Assembly (NCBI GenBank): GCA_973895155.1 | Contig: OZ316896.1 | Location: 20,708,001 to 20,772,000 of the forward strand | Source of the DNA: Marsupella aquatica | Lineage: Eukaryota; Marchantiophyta | Direction: 5' to 3' | DNA length: 64,000 nucleotides | Shown: in pieces, positions 12,160 to 23,558 of the stretch | Numbering within the stretch: position 1 is the first letter of the stretch | How the letters are laid out: every line of letters begins with the position of its first letter | The notes under the pieces: generated by a model | Told to the model about the DNA's origin: nothing | The model's database searches: none | Seen by the model: the letters and a program-made list of their open reading frames with translations, nothing else | Translations under genes and position numbers: made by a program

Positions 12160-13330
12160 GACCTGCTTGTGGCAACAGTCTTACTTGCGTCAGTCCTGCT
12201 CTCTACTTGTCGGACCAGGCATGGAGGGTCGATCAACTGTAACCATGAAGTGGCATACCAAGTATGTTATTATTTCAATTTTAGCAGTTGACATGTCAGT
12301 GTTAGATCCTATTTGGATTCGTTAGAACCTACTTGGCATAGTCACACGATCATGTCATGTGGTGACACCTAACTTACCCGTGCCTTCTCCTGGCCCGACT
12401 CACCCACCTTTTCTCTCCGCTCAAGAACGCAATCAAGAGACGGTTCTTCTCTTGATGTGGTTTTTGGGGGTAGAAAAGCACGGAGTCAACAACGAGTAAG
12501 CCCAACAATAATAATGGATCATGTGCAAGAACTGACATCTATGTTAGTGTCCAGAATCTCTTGATTTTCTCAGGTAGATCATTTTGCATTCTGAAAGTGG
12601 GAGGTGAAGATCTAGTCAAACAAACAAACATGTAATTCAATATCCAGTGCAGCAGGATATAACTGTTGTTTCCCTGGATGGGAGAGTTCTGTTGTCTTTG
12701 GAGAAAATTCGTGAGAACTTTGTAACCCAACTACTTTTTATCGTGCAAATTGCGGTAAATGCGAAGTTCATGTTATGAGAACATACCCAGTCGACAAAGA
12801 CAATGTGTGTAAACGATTGACTCAAAGAACTTAATTAAGCATCACTTTTATGCGAAGGAATAAAATCCATCACCAACACGTACTAGATGCAACAATCTCT
12901 TCAAATGGTCCAAACCATGATTTATTAGGCTGTTTAAAAATAATTCTACATTTAGTAATCTTATTATTAAAATGCCAACTCAAGTCTATTTTTAAGAGTC
13001 TAGTTCTAGAGTGAAGTCTCAAGTCTATTTTTAAGAACCTAGTTCTAAAGTGAAACCTCTAGATCTTAATTCTATGATCATCATGTGCATGAGAGAAACT
13101 CATGACATGATATATTGATATATGTATATATCAGTTTTCTTTGATAATTTCTATATGCACTATGGTCCCACCACAACATATGTGCATTAAAAAATACTCA
13201 TGTGCATACAAAAGAGAAAGGTATATTATATATAACTATTAAAATGATAATTTTCTTTTATCATTTCATTAACCTTCAAAGAATATGGATAAAAAATATA
13301 TTTTGATAATTTTTTTTATTGTACTCTTTG
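12160..13330. other. intergenic spacer
   Basis: No supportable gene. AT-rich, with two short imperfect copies of a tctatttttaaga-ctagttcta unit near 12985-13070 related to the repeat at 7561-7880. Confidence 0.5.
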
Positions 13331-13336
13331 TTATTT

Positions 13337-13456
13337 ACATTCAAAGATCAGATAGTCGGGGCTAGTAATGTTTGAATAACAGCTCGCTTGCCTTTTACAT
13401 TCAAAGATCAGATAGTCGGGGCTAGTAATGTTTGAATAACAGCTCGCTTGCCTTTT
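13337..13456. repeat. 60-base tandem duplication
   Basis: Two adjacent identical 60-base units, the second beginning at 13397 (acattcaaagatcagatagt). Each unit contains gtcggggctagtaatg and ends agctcgcttgcctttt. Confidence 0.95.
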
Positions 13457-13459
13457 CAC

Positions 13460-16400
13460 CGCGTGACTGTTGTGAAATCAAGGTCCATCGCATGAAATCA
13501 TCCTTCGAATCATCATCATTTGTGTTATATGCTTTTTCCGGGGCTTGTTTTCACGATTGAGAAGCCTTTCCACGTTATGAAACTTGTAAAGACCTTCGTT
13601 GAACAGTCTGTTTCTAAGTTTTTAGTGTTCTGAATTTTGGTTTGAATGTCCTTTTAAGTTGAAAGTGCTAAAGTAACCAAGCTCTCTTATGACTACTCAA
13701 TTTTTCTTGTGATGAAGACGATATTGAAGCTTTGCACCTCTTGACTTGATGCAAGAAATATACAGCAAACTCAACAAAAATAAAGAGCTAAATCAAAACA
13801 TATAGACAGAGATCGAGAACCAGGTGATTCACTTTGTCACGTTGGGTTTTACGAGATCACTGAATTTAAACTCTAAGCTGCGGAAATGAGATCGATGTCG
13901 TTCGTTTTCATTTTATCGATGTACGTGGCAAATGTTTTAGCTCACAGAATGGTTCTGGCCAGCGCAAGGAGAAGCAATTGCGGCAACGTCCAAATTACAA
14001 TACCCCCAAAATTTCGTTCCTGTGGACGAATTAATCACTGTGGCGTCGTATATATGTAAGGAAACATTCTTAAGGAGAGAATGTAATTAAGATTTGGTCT
14101 AAGTTCTGCTACAAGCTCTTTCATTGAAGTCTCTCCTGCAGCTGAAAGAATTTCATGTTTATAATTTGTCCATCTTATTGGAGAAATTGAGTTCCTGAAT
14201 AGTCGTTTCGATCATTAAACGTCGTTGGTTTCACTCAGAAGACTATGGCCTTACCTCTCGTTGTGCTCTCTCTTGCTCTCAGCCAGTACAAAGCAAGGAT
14301 TGAGGCTAGTCAACATTGACTCCAATCACCAATCACCGAGGCAGTTCCCATCATGAACAATGTAGAATATTGAAGGTGGATTGAAACCTGGATTGAATAT
14401 GATAATCGTCAGAAATGCGAAATGGATTGCAGAAATACTATTGAGGGGATAGTCGATATTTTAATTAGAGGCTCTCGCATTTTTGGTCACGATCAGCTCA
14501 CGCAGAGCATAGCATTCTGGATTCCTAATAAAATTTAAAAGAGAAACAGTAGTTTTTCACGTAAGTTTTTGTGTTCACTCTTGTCGTGTTCCGAATCTGT
14601 AATTGTTCTAGCTGGTTCGGGATATATATGTGATTAGTTTCTATCGAGATAGCAACTCACAGATTTTTGGCAGTGCACTCCCTCGTCCTGTTTTATTGTT
14701 GACGGCACTCTGAAAAGGATGTAACATTTTGGGAACCTTCACCAATTGTTTGCCTTCATATCTGGAACATTCGTTGATGTGGAGCTATTGGATCTTTTGA
14801 TGTGACACTTATACCAAGCAACCGAGCAATGGCGAATGAAAGAGAGACCGCAGGAGGCATATTTCAACTTTCTTTTGCACCCGAATATCTGTCATCGTCC
14901 GCATTGATGCGTTCTTCCTTCTCGCTTGTCGACGATCCCTCCTTGATGGCTCGTCCCGTCCCGTCCCTTCCTTAATTCAATTCTGACATCTCACGGTATG
15001 AGTCGTACCTCCCACTCTCTCTCTCTCTCTCGTATCTCTTCTCCTTCGACTCTGGTACTTTTGTCTATCACGCGCCCCGTTGAGCTAATATCATTCCAAG
15101 ATAACCACCAGAACGTCAAATGAGAGACCAAATCAACAGGACGTCAAGTGACCTGAAGTTTCAGCAAAAAAATTGAGTAATCTAAATTAGCAATGATCAC
15201 GCACCTTCGATGTAGGGTTCAATGTGGTCCAGCAGCTTCACATGGATCCATTTTCGGACCAACCACAAGCAAAATTCGCACTCGAAGATGCCAAGGATAA
15301 GAAGACTAGCATTCAAGGAACAGAATGCATGAGAAGAAATGTGGACTTCACATGAAGACGAAGATGACATTTCTCCAATGCTTCAATGCCCCGCTCAAAC
15401 GGCGATCGCCTGGAGTCTCACCGGACTTGATGCTTCAACCTACAGTACTTGCGAGCATATTGAACGAGATGTGAAAAAGAGCACCAACCCTACTGCACAT
15501 AAAAATGTGTTCTGTACCCTTACTGTACGTCTCCCGCAGAGAAAATCATACATTCTGCTCAGGGAACTGGAGTCTCGCGGTCTATAAACTAAGACAGGCC
15601 GAAGCTCAGTGTCCAGTCGAGGAGTACTTGGCGAAGCCTTTGAGGGGCTGCGCTGGTGCTCACACTGAGCACACATCCCGAAGCCTTTTCCAGACCAGCT
15701 GGGCGACGACGGGGATGATATAATCTATGCCCTCAACCAGCAATTTCTCCCTCCCCCTCAGGAATGGCATGACCAAATGAAAGGCTTGAATTGTGTAGAG
15801 CCCTCTGTCGGCTGTTGGTTGTAGAAGTCCTTACATGAGAGTATTGTTAGCAGTATTTCCCTACGACGACATTCATTGTTGCATGCTTGGCGCACACATC
15901 TTTCGCCAGCTTGCCCTTTTCTGACTGTAAATGACCTGGTGCTTTAACCACGACACTTCATATATAATGATGTTGTGATATGAGGAGAGTCTAGATTCAT
16001 TGTACAGGAATGCACTCGAAATGGCACCCAGCTTTGTAAGCCACGGTGCTAGCAGTTGAATTCAACTGATTGATATAATTCCTGATCTGATAAAATCAGT
16101 GGTGGACCCTGAGACTTTCAGAATGCTTCGAAACTGACGAAGAATATAGCGTACCCCGTATCAAAAGTGTCCTAACAAAAGTTCTTTGTGACTCGATCTG
16201 CTCGGGCACTATTACTGGCCATACAAGATTTGACGAGCGTGGATTCACCAATCGTCAGTCTTGGAAGCGGACATGGAAGCTGACTGGTTTCGAATTGCTT
16301 ACTACTTGTGTCAATAGAATCAGAATTTGAGCACCTTGCTGCAGATGCAATATATTAGGCTGGAGCACCTTACTTACTTCCTCCCCCCGGAGTAGCAATC

Positions 16401-18270
16401 CATGATCATTATCGAAATCCGACGCAAAGGAGTTTTCCTCCATCTGTAGCGTTAGGGACCAGTCTATTTTAATTTCTTGTAGCCACCAAATCTAGGTATG
16501 CTGTAGGTAGCTTCGATCAGTACCACTGTACACCGGCTGATTTTCCATGTAAGTCATTTTTAATCCTCCAGAACCTGCCTGGCCCTGATCGAGTTATATG
16601 GTTAGGGCGAAACAGAAGAGCGCTGGATCAACACCGCGCTGTCTAAATTGAGCATCGGGGAGCTCGAGCTGAACGCAGCAGAGGGGAGGGTGAGCTGGTG
16701 TGCAATAGCTTCAACAGCCAGCTTCAAGGTGCAAACTTACTGGAGCGCGAGGTGACCACAGCCGGCTCAATTTCAAGGTCGAGTGTCCACTCTCCACTAG
16801 CTCCCGACCCTGCAGGCAGGTGGGTCCTGAGTGTACACGGACCTGCTCACATCGAAAGTCCACACCTCATTTTACAAAACGAGAAGTTGGGGACTACAGT
16901 AGCTAGTCGACATTACGGTTCTAATGCCGAGTACGCGTTCTTAGATAACATTATTGATCAGTTCCATGCATGGTGAATTGGTCACAGAAGGCGCGCAATC
17001 TCGATGACTTCGTTCCTGCAACGCTATTCCAACTCTACAGTCCCTGAAAAAGATGCGCCGCCATGGTAGTCTAGCTTGTCATGCAATACCAATCATTCCT
17101 AGGACATGACTTCCTCCGTCACCTCAATGGGCGACGACAGTTTAGCAGGCAACAGGCATGGATAACAAAAAGTCCCATGCTGTCTCTTCTTTGCTTCACC
17201 TGCTAGATTCTCTGGACACTGTCGATGTTGTCAAACCTGTTAAACAAGTTCTTGATGTTAGTTGTAAATATTCAATCAGTGATCAGTTCAAAAACTGAGC
17301 AAAAGTCCGAAGCATCACCAGAATATTCACGTGGCGGCCCATCATATCTCTGCTGATTTTTTTTTCTATCGTTTAGTTGCCTCCCTCTTTTGCGGCTGTG
17401 TTGGCCTGGTTCCACTGCCCTTACGATTGTCAATTTGGGTTATACTGAATTCATTCTTTTACCGCAAAAAACTCAATATTTTACATGGTGCTTCAATTCA
17501 TTTTGTTAAAAAATAAAATGCATAGACACAGGCTTTACAAGGTGCTTTGGTGGACTCACATAACCAAATATTAAATTATATTTTCTGACCTCAAACCTAT
17601 GTCCAGGAATCCGGGACTCCTGGAAATATCGACTAATTAGTCGGCATGTACCTCTCTACACCCGTCCAGTGCACTTTCAATCCTAAGAAAATGTGATGAA
17701 AGTTAGATTTAATACTCGGTTTGTATGTAGCTAATTAGTCTCGCGATCTAGGTTTTCTCAGCTCGGCATTAGAGGGCGGACCCTTAATTCTGTGTCCAGA
17801 GGTCATGTTTGCTCACACTGCAAAGACTTCCTCGGCACCACCGTAACTTTTGAACTGTACAGATCGAAGCAAATCAGACTAAAGAAGATATCTTACTAAG
17901 AAAGCGCAATCAAAAGGTACTTCTTTGGCTTACTGTCAAATGAAGCGACTCTAATTTAGGGCCTAAGTGAAAGTGAGGGTGGAGGCGTGAGTCTAATTTA
18001 GAGCATAACTGGAAATGAGGGTGTGGACAGAAAACAAAATGAACAGGAGATATCATCGAATTTGTTTTCTGCAAGTTTTTTTTTCTCATCTCTAAGTGCA
18101 GCGAAAACTCATCCATGAACCCACCAGAAGTGAACGTGCATGCACTCTTAACTCTAATCTTTGGATCGATCTGGTGATTTGAGTGCTGCAGATACGACAT
18201 AGAAATACCCATGATCGAAGTGAGTTGGGTGGACAAAAATTAAAGGAAGCTGATATTCTGAGCTCATGCT
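13460..18270. other. intergenic spacer
   Basis: No supportable gene. Small ORFs (for example 15339-15587, 16698-16976) have no recognisable domain and no coherent splice neighbours. Short CT runs occur near 15016-15033. Confidence 0.45.
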
Positions 18271-18275
18271 GTCAG

Positions 18276-18535
18276 GGAATCCTTCTATGGCCCCCCAAGG
18301 TCTTGTAAAGGGAAGTGCAACCAGTGGTGCTAGATTCTTTTCTTCACCAATTAAAGCAAACTGGAGGGCCATTGCACACACTAAATATAAGGTCACGGGC
18401 CTAAAACATTTTTGGAATCCTTTAATGGCCCCCAATGTCTTCTAAAGGGAAGTGCAACCAGTGATGCTAGATTCATTTGCTATTAGACAGATTGGGAGGA
18501 CCCACTACACCTGAATGTCACCTTGGGGCCAGAAG
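18276..18535. repeat. two-copy tandem repeat, period about 138
   Basis: The unit beginning ggaatcctt at 18276 recurs at 18414. Both copies share atggcccccaa, gtctt, taaagggaagtgcaaccagt and gatgctagattc in the same order. Confidence 0.85.
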
Positions 18536-19132
18536 AAGACATCTCCAACAAAGATCGTCTAAAATCTAGGAAAAAAAAGTGCTCTACAAGCAAAAATTGA
18601 GCCCCACTCCATTAGATATATGTAGGATTGGTAATAGGTTAATTTTGTTTGAAAGAACAACAGCAGTTTCTCCCGAATGGATGGCCCTGATCAGATCTTG
18701 AAGACAAAAATAAAAGTGGCAGGGTTCATTTTCATGGAAGTCACATATCACAGGGCAAAAAAATATAGATTCAATTTAGAGAGAAAGACTAATTAAGATG
18801 TTAGTAGAATGAGTTCGTGGACCCATGACTATTGCCGATTAGTTCGCAGCTTAGAAGAAATCTTGTTGAACATTTTGACCTCTAATGCTCTCTAATTGGA
18901 TAATCCATAAAAGTGATCTCATCAGAAATTTCACCCATCCATGCAACAGCAGCAGCTCACTCGGATTCCAGTGCATAGACTACATCAGGACTGATTCTAT
19001 GTAACTTCCGTCTCCTCTCCTTTTCTCCAATAGCTGCCTCGATATGCTAATGACACCAGATTGACCACAAACTGACCAGACCACAACGCTCTGATTGAAT
19101 TCTACTTGATCAAGCTCTGCACCATGTCTCTG

Positions 19133-19134
<2 letters not shown>

Positions 19135-19166
<32 letters not shown>
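19135..19166. repeat. CT dinucleotide microsatellite
   Basis: An essentially pure CT run of about 32 bases, followed by further interrupted CT and gagctct units up to about 19204. Confidence 0.95.
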
Positions 19167-19169
<3 letters not shown>

Positions 19170-19199
19170 CTCTGAGCTCTCTTGCTCTCTCTCTCAATC

Positions 19200-20916
19200 T
19201 CTCAACCAGTTTCTCCATCGAACCACTACTCTATGCTATGTTTATGATTTGATCAATTATCTGGCTTGTTGTTTTTTTTGTCCTAGAATCCCTTTCAGTT
19301 TGTCTCAAATCCGTCCAATTTCTCGTAGTATTGACTCTAGATTGTTTCTCTCCATCACTCTTCATGATTTGATTGATTTCGCTGGTTTGATGGACTAGGT
19401 AATAGCTGGTGCGTCTGGATTCTTGGAGATTGATTTGTGGACTTCAAAACCCCCTAATGTCTATCACTGTGTTACTTGTTACTTTCAGGCATTTAAACAA
19501 CCAGCTTTCAGAATACTTTGCTTGCCTAGTACCAAATGCAAAGTTGGTTACTGCATGTTGCATTGATTTTGGCAACTGTTAAAATTGTTGCAAATATTCA
19601 AGTATTTATTACTTATCTTATGTTTTTACTTAATAAGAAGAAAAGATAACTAAAATGATTATGTCAAATAAAATTACATTTTCTTTTACAGCATGACGTC
19701 CTAAATTTTACCCAGAACTTGCCAAAACACAAAAGGAGGAATTATTTTAATTTGGAAACAAATTTGTTGTTGTTTGTAACATGCTATGATAATGTGGTGC
19801 GATGTGGAGTCTCAAATTTTGCAAAGGACCTCTCATGGGGGTATGTAAATATATGATTTTTTAGTGAAGAATGTCACATGTCATAACATGATTGGTGCGA
19901 TACAATTATATTTAAAAGGGTTATAAATAACACAAACTGTCGCACCTGACATGATTATGGTTCTCGAAAGAGTGAACCACAGCCCCCCCAGATCATCACC
20001 CATCCCCTTCCAGCAATGTGGCAAAATTGTTGCCCCTATCAATGATGGCCAGGGCTCAGCCCCTGAGCCCTCACTAAGGAAAATGTAATTAATGAGATAT
20101 ACCTGTGACCGAAGCCTCCCCAAGTACCCCTTGTTACATTTTGGAGGAACATTTAAATCTATCTTTTTCGTTCTAAATAGAAATTTCAGTCATATATAAA
20201 ATCCTCCTAGGTTATTATAATCTTTGATATTTTAGAATTTAAAATACCCTTCATTTGTTATAAAAACAAGGTTTAGGGGATGCATATAAGAGACTTCTTC
20301 ATCGTGCCATCCATTTTAGGGCAACCTCCCATTGAACCACTTCAAGAACCCAAAACCCAAGTTACACCCAACTAAAAGAGGGTTGAGGAGGGGGTTTAGG
20401 GTTTAGGCTTCTCGTGTGAGAACCGGTAACTATGCTAAACCAATGATACTACAACACGTGGACCAATCAAAAGTTGACATCTATCATAGAGTATTTACAT
20501 ACCCCACCAGCTAATGTAATGGCAACCAAATTTACAATAGTATCCATTCCTTCTAACTAGACTGCGCATATATGGTGCCCTAATTCATTCTAACCTTGTT
20601 CTAATATTATTTTCAAAACATATTATAAATACCCATTAGACGTCTGCACATATGTTTTGTTATTTCATAAGTTGAGGGCCCAGGGGGCTCAGCCAAGACC
20701 ATCAACATAAGACAGTGGGAGGAGGGCGGACAACTCTGATTGGGCAATTAGCCAGGGACGGCACACACCTGGGTTGGGGGTGCAATTCAGCAATGTTAGT
20801 CACACCAACCTAACTCCACCCTAGTGAGATTAATTAAAGTGAACCCATACCTTACTAATAAATCACAAACATAAGAAGTGAATGCATACCTTACTAATAA
20901 ATTGCAAACATAAGCT
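19200..20916. other. intergenic spacer
   Basis: No supportable gene. Mostly AT-rich, with GC-richer islands near 19970-20110 and 20670-20790 that share the words gggctca and cagcc and could be degraded repeat elements. Confidence 0.4.
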
Positions 20917-21130
20917 ACTTTCAAGGGCTAGAGTCTACAGTGAAGCATCTAGACCTTGACTCCATATAAAAACAAAGTCATCTAGACCTTGACCTCATAT
21001 AAAAACAAAGTCTAGAGTGAAGCATCTAGACCTTGACTCCATATAAAGACAAAGTTGGACTCTAAATAGGGACGTAGTGAAGGTGAACGAAAAATAAGGA
21101 TGGGGCAAAATTAATATAAACTATAGAACA
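20917..21130. repeat. short-period repeat (GAAGCATCTAGACCTTGACTCCATATAAA family)
   Basis: Three imperfect copies of catctagaccttgactcc followed by atataaaaacaaagt, two of them preceded by tctagagtgaag or tctacagtgaag. This is the same vocabulary as the repeats at 7561 and 12985. Confidence 0.8.
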
Positions 21131-21150
21131 AACTATAGAACAGGTAATCA

Positions 21151-21290
21151 GATCAGGCTAGTGATCTAAATTTGAAATACTTCCTAAGTAAACTGATGAG
21201 GGGGTGTTCAAGTAACAGTCAATCAGGCTAGTGATCTAAATTTGAAAGACTTCCCACGTAAACTGATGTGGGGGCCAAGTTCGGAACATA
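21151..21290. repeat. 70-base two-copy tandem repeat
   Basis: atcaggctagtgatctaaat followed by ttgaaa begins at 21152 and recurs at 21222. Both copies continue acttcc, gtaaactgatg and ggggg. Confidence 0.85.
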
Positions 21291-21685
21291 GATGATCAAT
21301 TTGAGGGCCACGTTTGTAAAACAAGGTAAAGTAAAGATTGGAGTACTGTACGTTTTCTTCCTTAGTTGCCATCCTGATACCTTAGGATCGACTTCGGTGC
21401 GTTCGTCCCCCTGGTCCGCGTGGCATTACCATTCTGCACTACTGGACACCCCTTTTGGATTTTGGATTTTGAAAGGGAGGACGAAACAAGCAATTTACTG
21501 TAATTGACGCAAGTCAAATTGTCCTCCGAAGACTTCCACTGTACAAAGATCGAGTAATTGTGGGGACAACTTTGAATAGTGATCGCCGTAATTTTGTGCC
21601 TGCTGTTTGGAGCCAATAGAACAGGAGCGGAACATGCGAAACCTCGAAGTTGCCTCGACGGGAATCCCAATAGACTGATTAAATA

Positions 21686-21757
21686 TATTCTTTTCATGAA
21701 CAGATTGGACTTGACCGTGTCGTTCTTTTCATGAACAGATTGGACTTTGGCAGGATT
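21686..21757. repeat. 35-base two-copy tandem repeat
   Basis: ttcttttcatgaacagattg followed by gactt starts at 21688 and again at 21723. A further two-copy unit (aattgcttacgaa-ggccac) lies at about 21826-21880. Confidence 0.8.
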
Positions 21758-22378
21758 CCATTTGGGGTGAAGGAAATTCAAGCTCAGAGTCCAACACGAT
21801 CTCTTCGGTGGAAGAGCTGTCAGTTTAAAATTGCTTACGAAAGGCCACCGCTTAATTTGAAATTGCTTACGAACGGCCACTGAATGGCAAGAGTGAAGGT
21901 GAACGATCACGAATTGTGGAACGAATTATGAAAAGCTTCCATCTCATCGATTGGACGATTGTGAACCTCGGTCTCTCCACGAATCAAATAAGAAAATCAC
22001 AGACTTACGAGAACATAAATATACATAACTTTGAGTGAAGTCTGACCCGGGTAATCAGGAACTGGCCAGCTATTAGTGGGACAGGTTGGTTTTGGCTCCT
22101 CTCAGAAAGCGGCGGTTCATTCATGTTTTACTTAATTTGGTGAATGGAGTGTTGGGGACATCAAAGTCTCTAATCTGCATGACAGAGTAAATCATCAAGA
22201 ATAATGTAGCACGGATTCGCAAAACAGCACAAAGGTAGCAGAAATGGGTAGAAAATGAAGGAAGCTATGAGACTGGAAGGACCACTCACGAAGGGAGGGA
22301 GAGAGGGCAAGGTTCATTAGGGTTTAAGGCAAACATTATTCGTCCTCTCACGTGATCAAAGCGTTCTTCCATAAGCAA

Positions 22379-22625
22379 GTGGCTTAGGTCAGTGGGCTGG
22401 GGGATTAGCCTCGAACTGAGAGGTCCCAAGTTTAATACCCCACACACAAGGGTGCGGGTGGGATGGGTTTAGTGGGTATTGGATGAGAGTTCTGAATATA
22501 TAATCTTCTCTGCCCCTCTGGTTGCCCACTTATGACCCTCATTTAATCCTCTCTCCAGATCCTGGTGGGGGTTTGGACCAGTGAGGGCTCACTCTGAAAT
22601 GGGTTTCTTATATGTTTTATCACTA
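22379..22625 (+). mobile_element. tRNA-derived SINE-like element
   Basis: The head resembles a tRNA-type RNA polymerase III promoter. An A-box-like segment (ggcttaggtcagtgggctgg) is followed about 35 bases on by a B-box-like segment (ggtcccaagtttaataccc). A G-rich, tRNA-unrelated body (gggtgcgggtgggatggg, gatcctggtgggggtttgg) follows. Ends and target-site duplications could not be fixed, so this is a composition and motif call only. Confidence 0.45.
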
Positions 22626-23558
22626 TTGGGGTGGGGAGAGTCTTCTTAGTGTTCTTCCTCATTTCCTTTCGAGACCAGACAAACAAAGTGTTCGTCCATC
22701 ATGGACCAGGTTGTTTGGGATTACCATGAACTCAACGTTTGTAGTCGTACCCAGAGCGTCAGGCCTGGTGCCTTGATCGCTAAGGAGGGGGAGACTGATT
22801 TCATAAAAAGACACTCCTACATTGAGAACATATCTGCAGATCCCGGACGTACATTTTCAGAAGCTCATAAACTTGTCCTTCCAGCTTCTCACTGGATTAA
22901 GTCACCCTGAACATCAAGATGGAAATACTCTTTGAATTGGTTCCTGAGAGAATCGGGGAGAGAATTCGTCCACAGCTATAGAATAGATGAGAAGCATGCA
23001 ATGCAAATTCTCAATGCCCCCAGGAATGCAGGTTGACAACACCATCAGCGAGTATCCTAAAGTTGAGAGGATCGAAAGCAATTTGAAAAAGTAACGGTCC
23101 GTGGTCCCAAAATTACTGTACGCGGTTTGATTGGAGGAATTTCTTTCAAGACAGGATACATAATATCTTTATTGAAGGAAAATTGCCCGGCCAGCGTGCC
23201 CGGCCGGCTCGAAGGGCAAGCACCTTGACTGCGATAGATATTGTACATCACTTAACGGAGCAGATCAAATTAAGAGACCTACCGTAAGTTATGCTGATGA
23301 TAGCCGTTTGAGTTCAACGAACAACTTATTGATTGTTTGACGAAATGGAATGTAGTAGCCCCACAGATCATACTTTGGCTTCCGGGACCAAACTGATTAC
23401 TAAATACTATGCTTAAAAATTTGTCTAATCTACGTACTGATGACAATTGCAAAGCTGACAACATTCGTGACTTCCTGCAATCAATTGCTCCTGCAATGGT
23501 ATGTAAACTCACTATATGCAAGAACATTCGTGACTCCGTGCATGCAAGCAATTTTGTA

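Noticed and set aside
21362-21910. 182-codon minus-strand frame
   Set aside because: It spans two local tandem duplications and has no recognisable domain.
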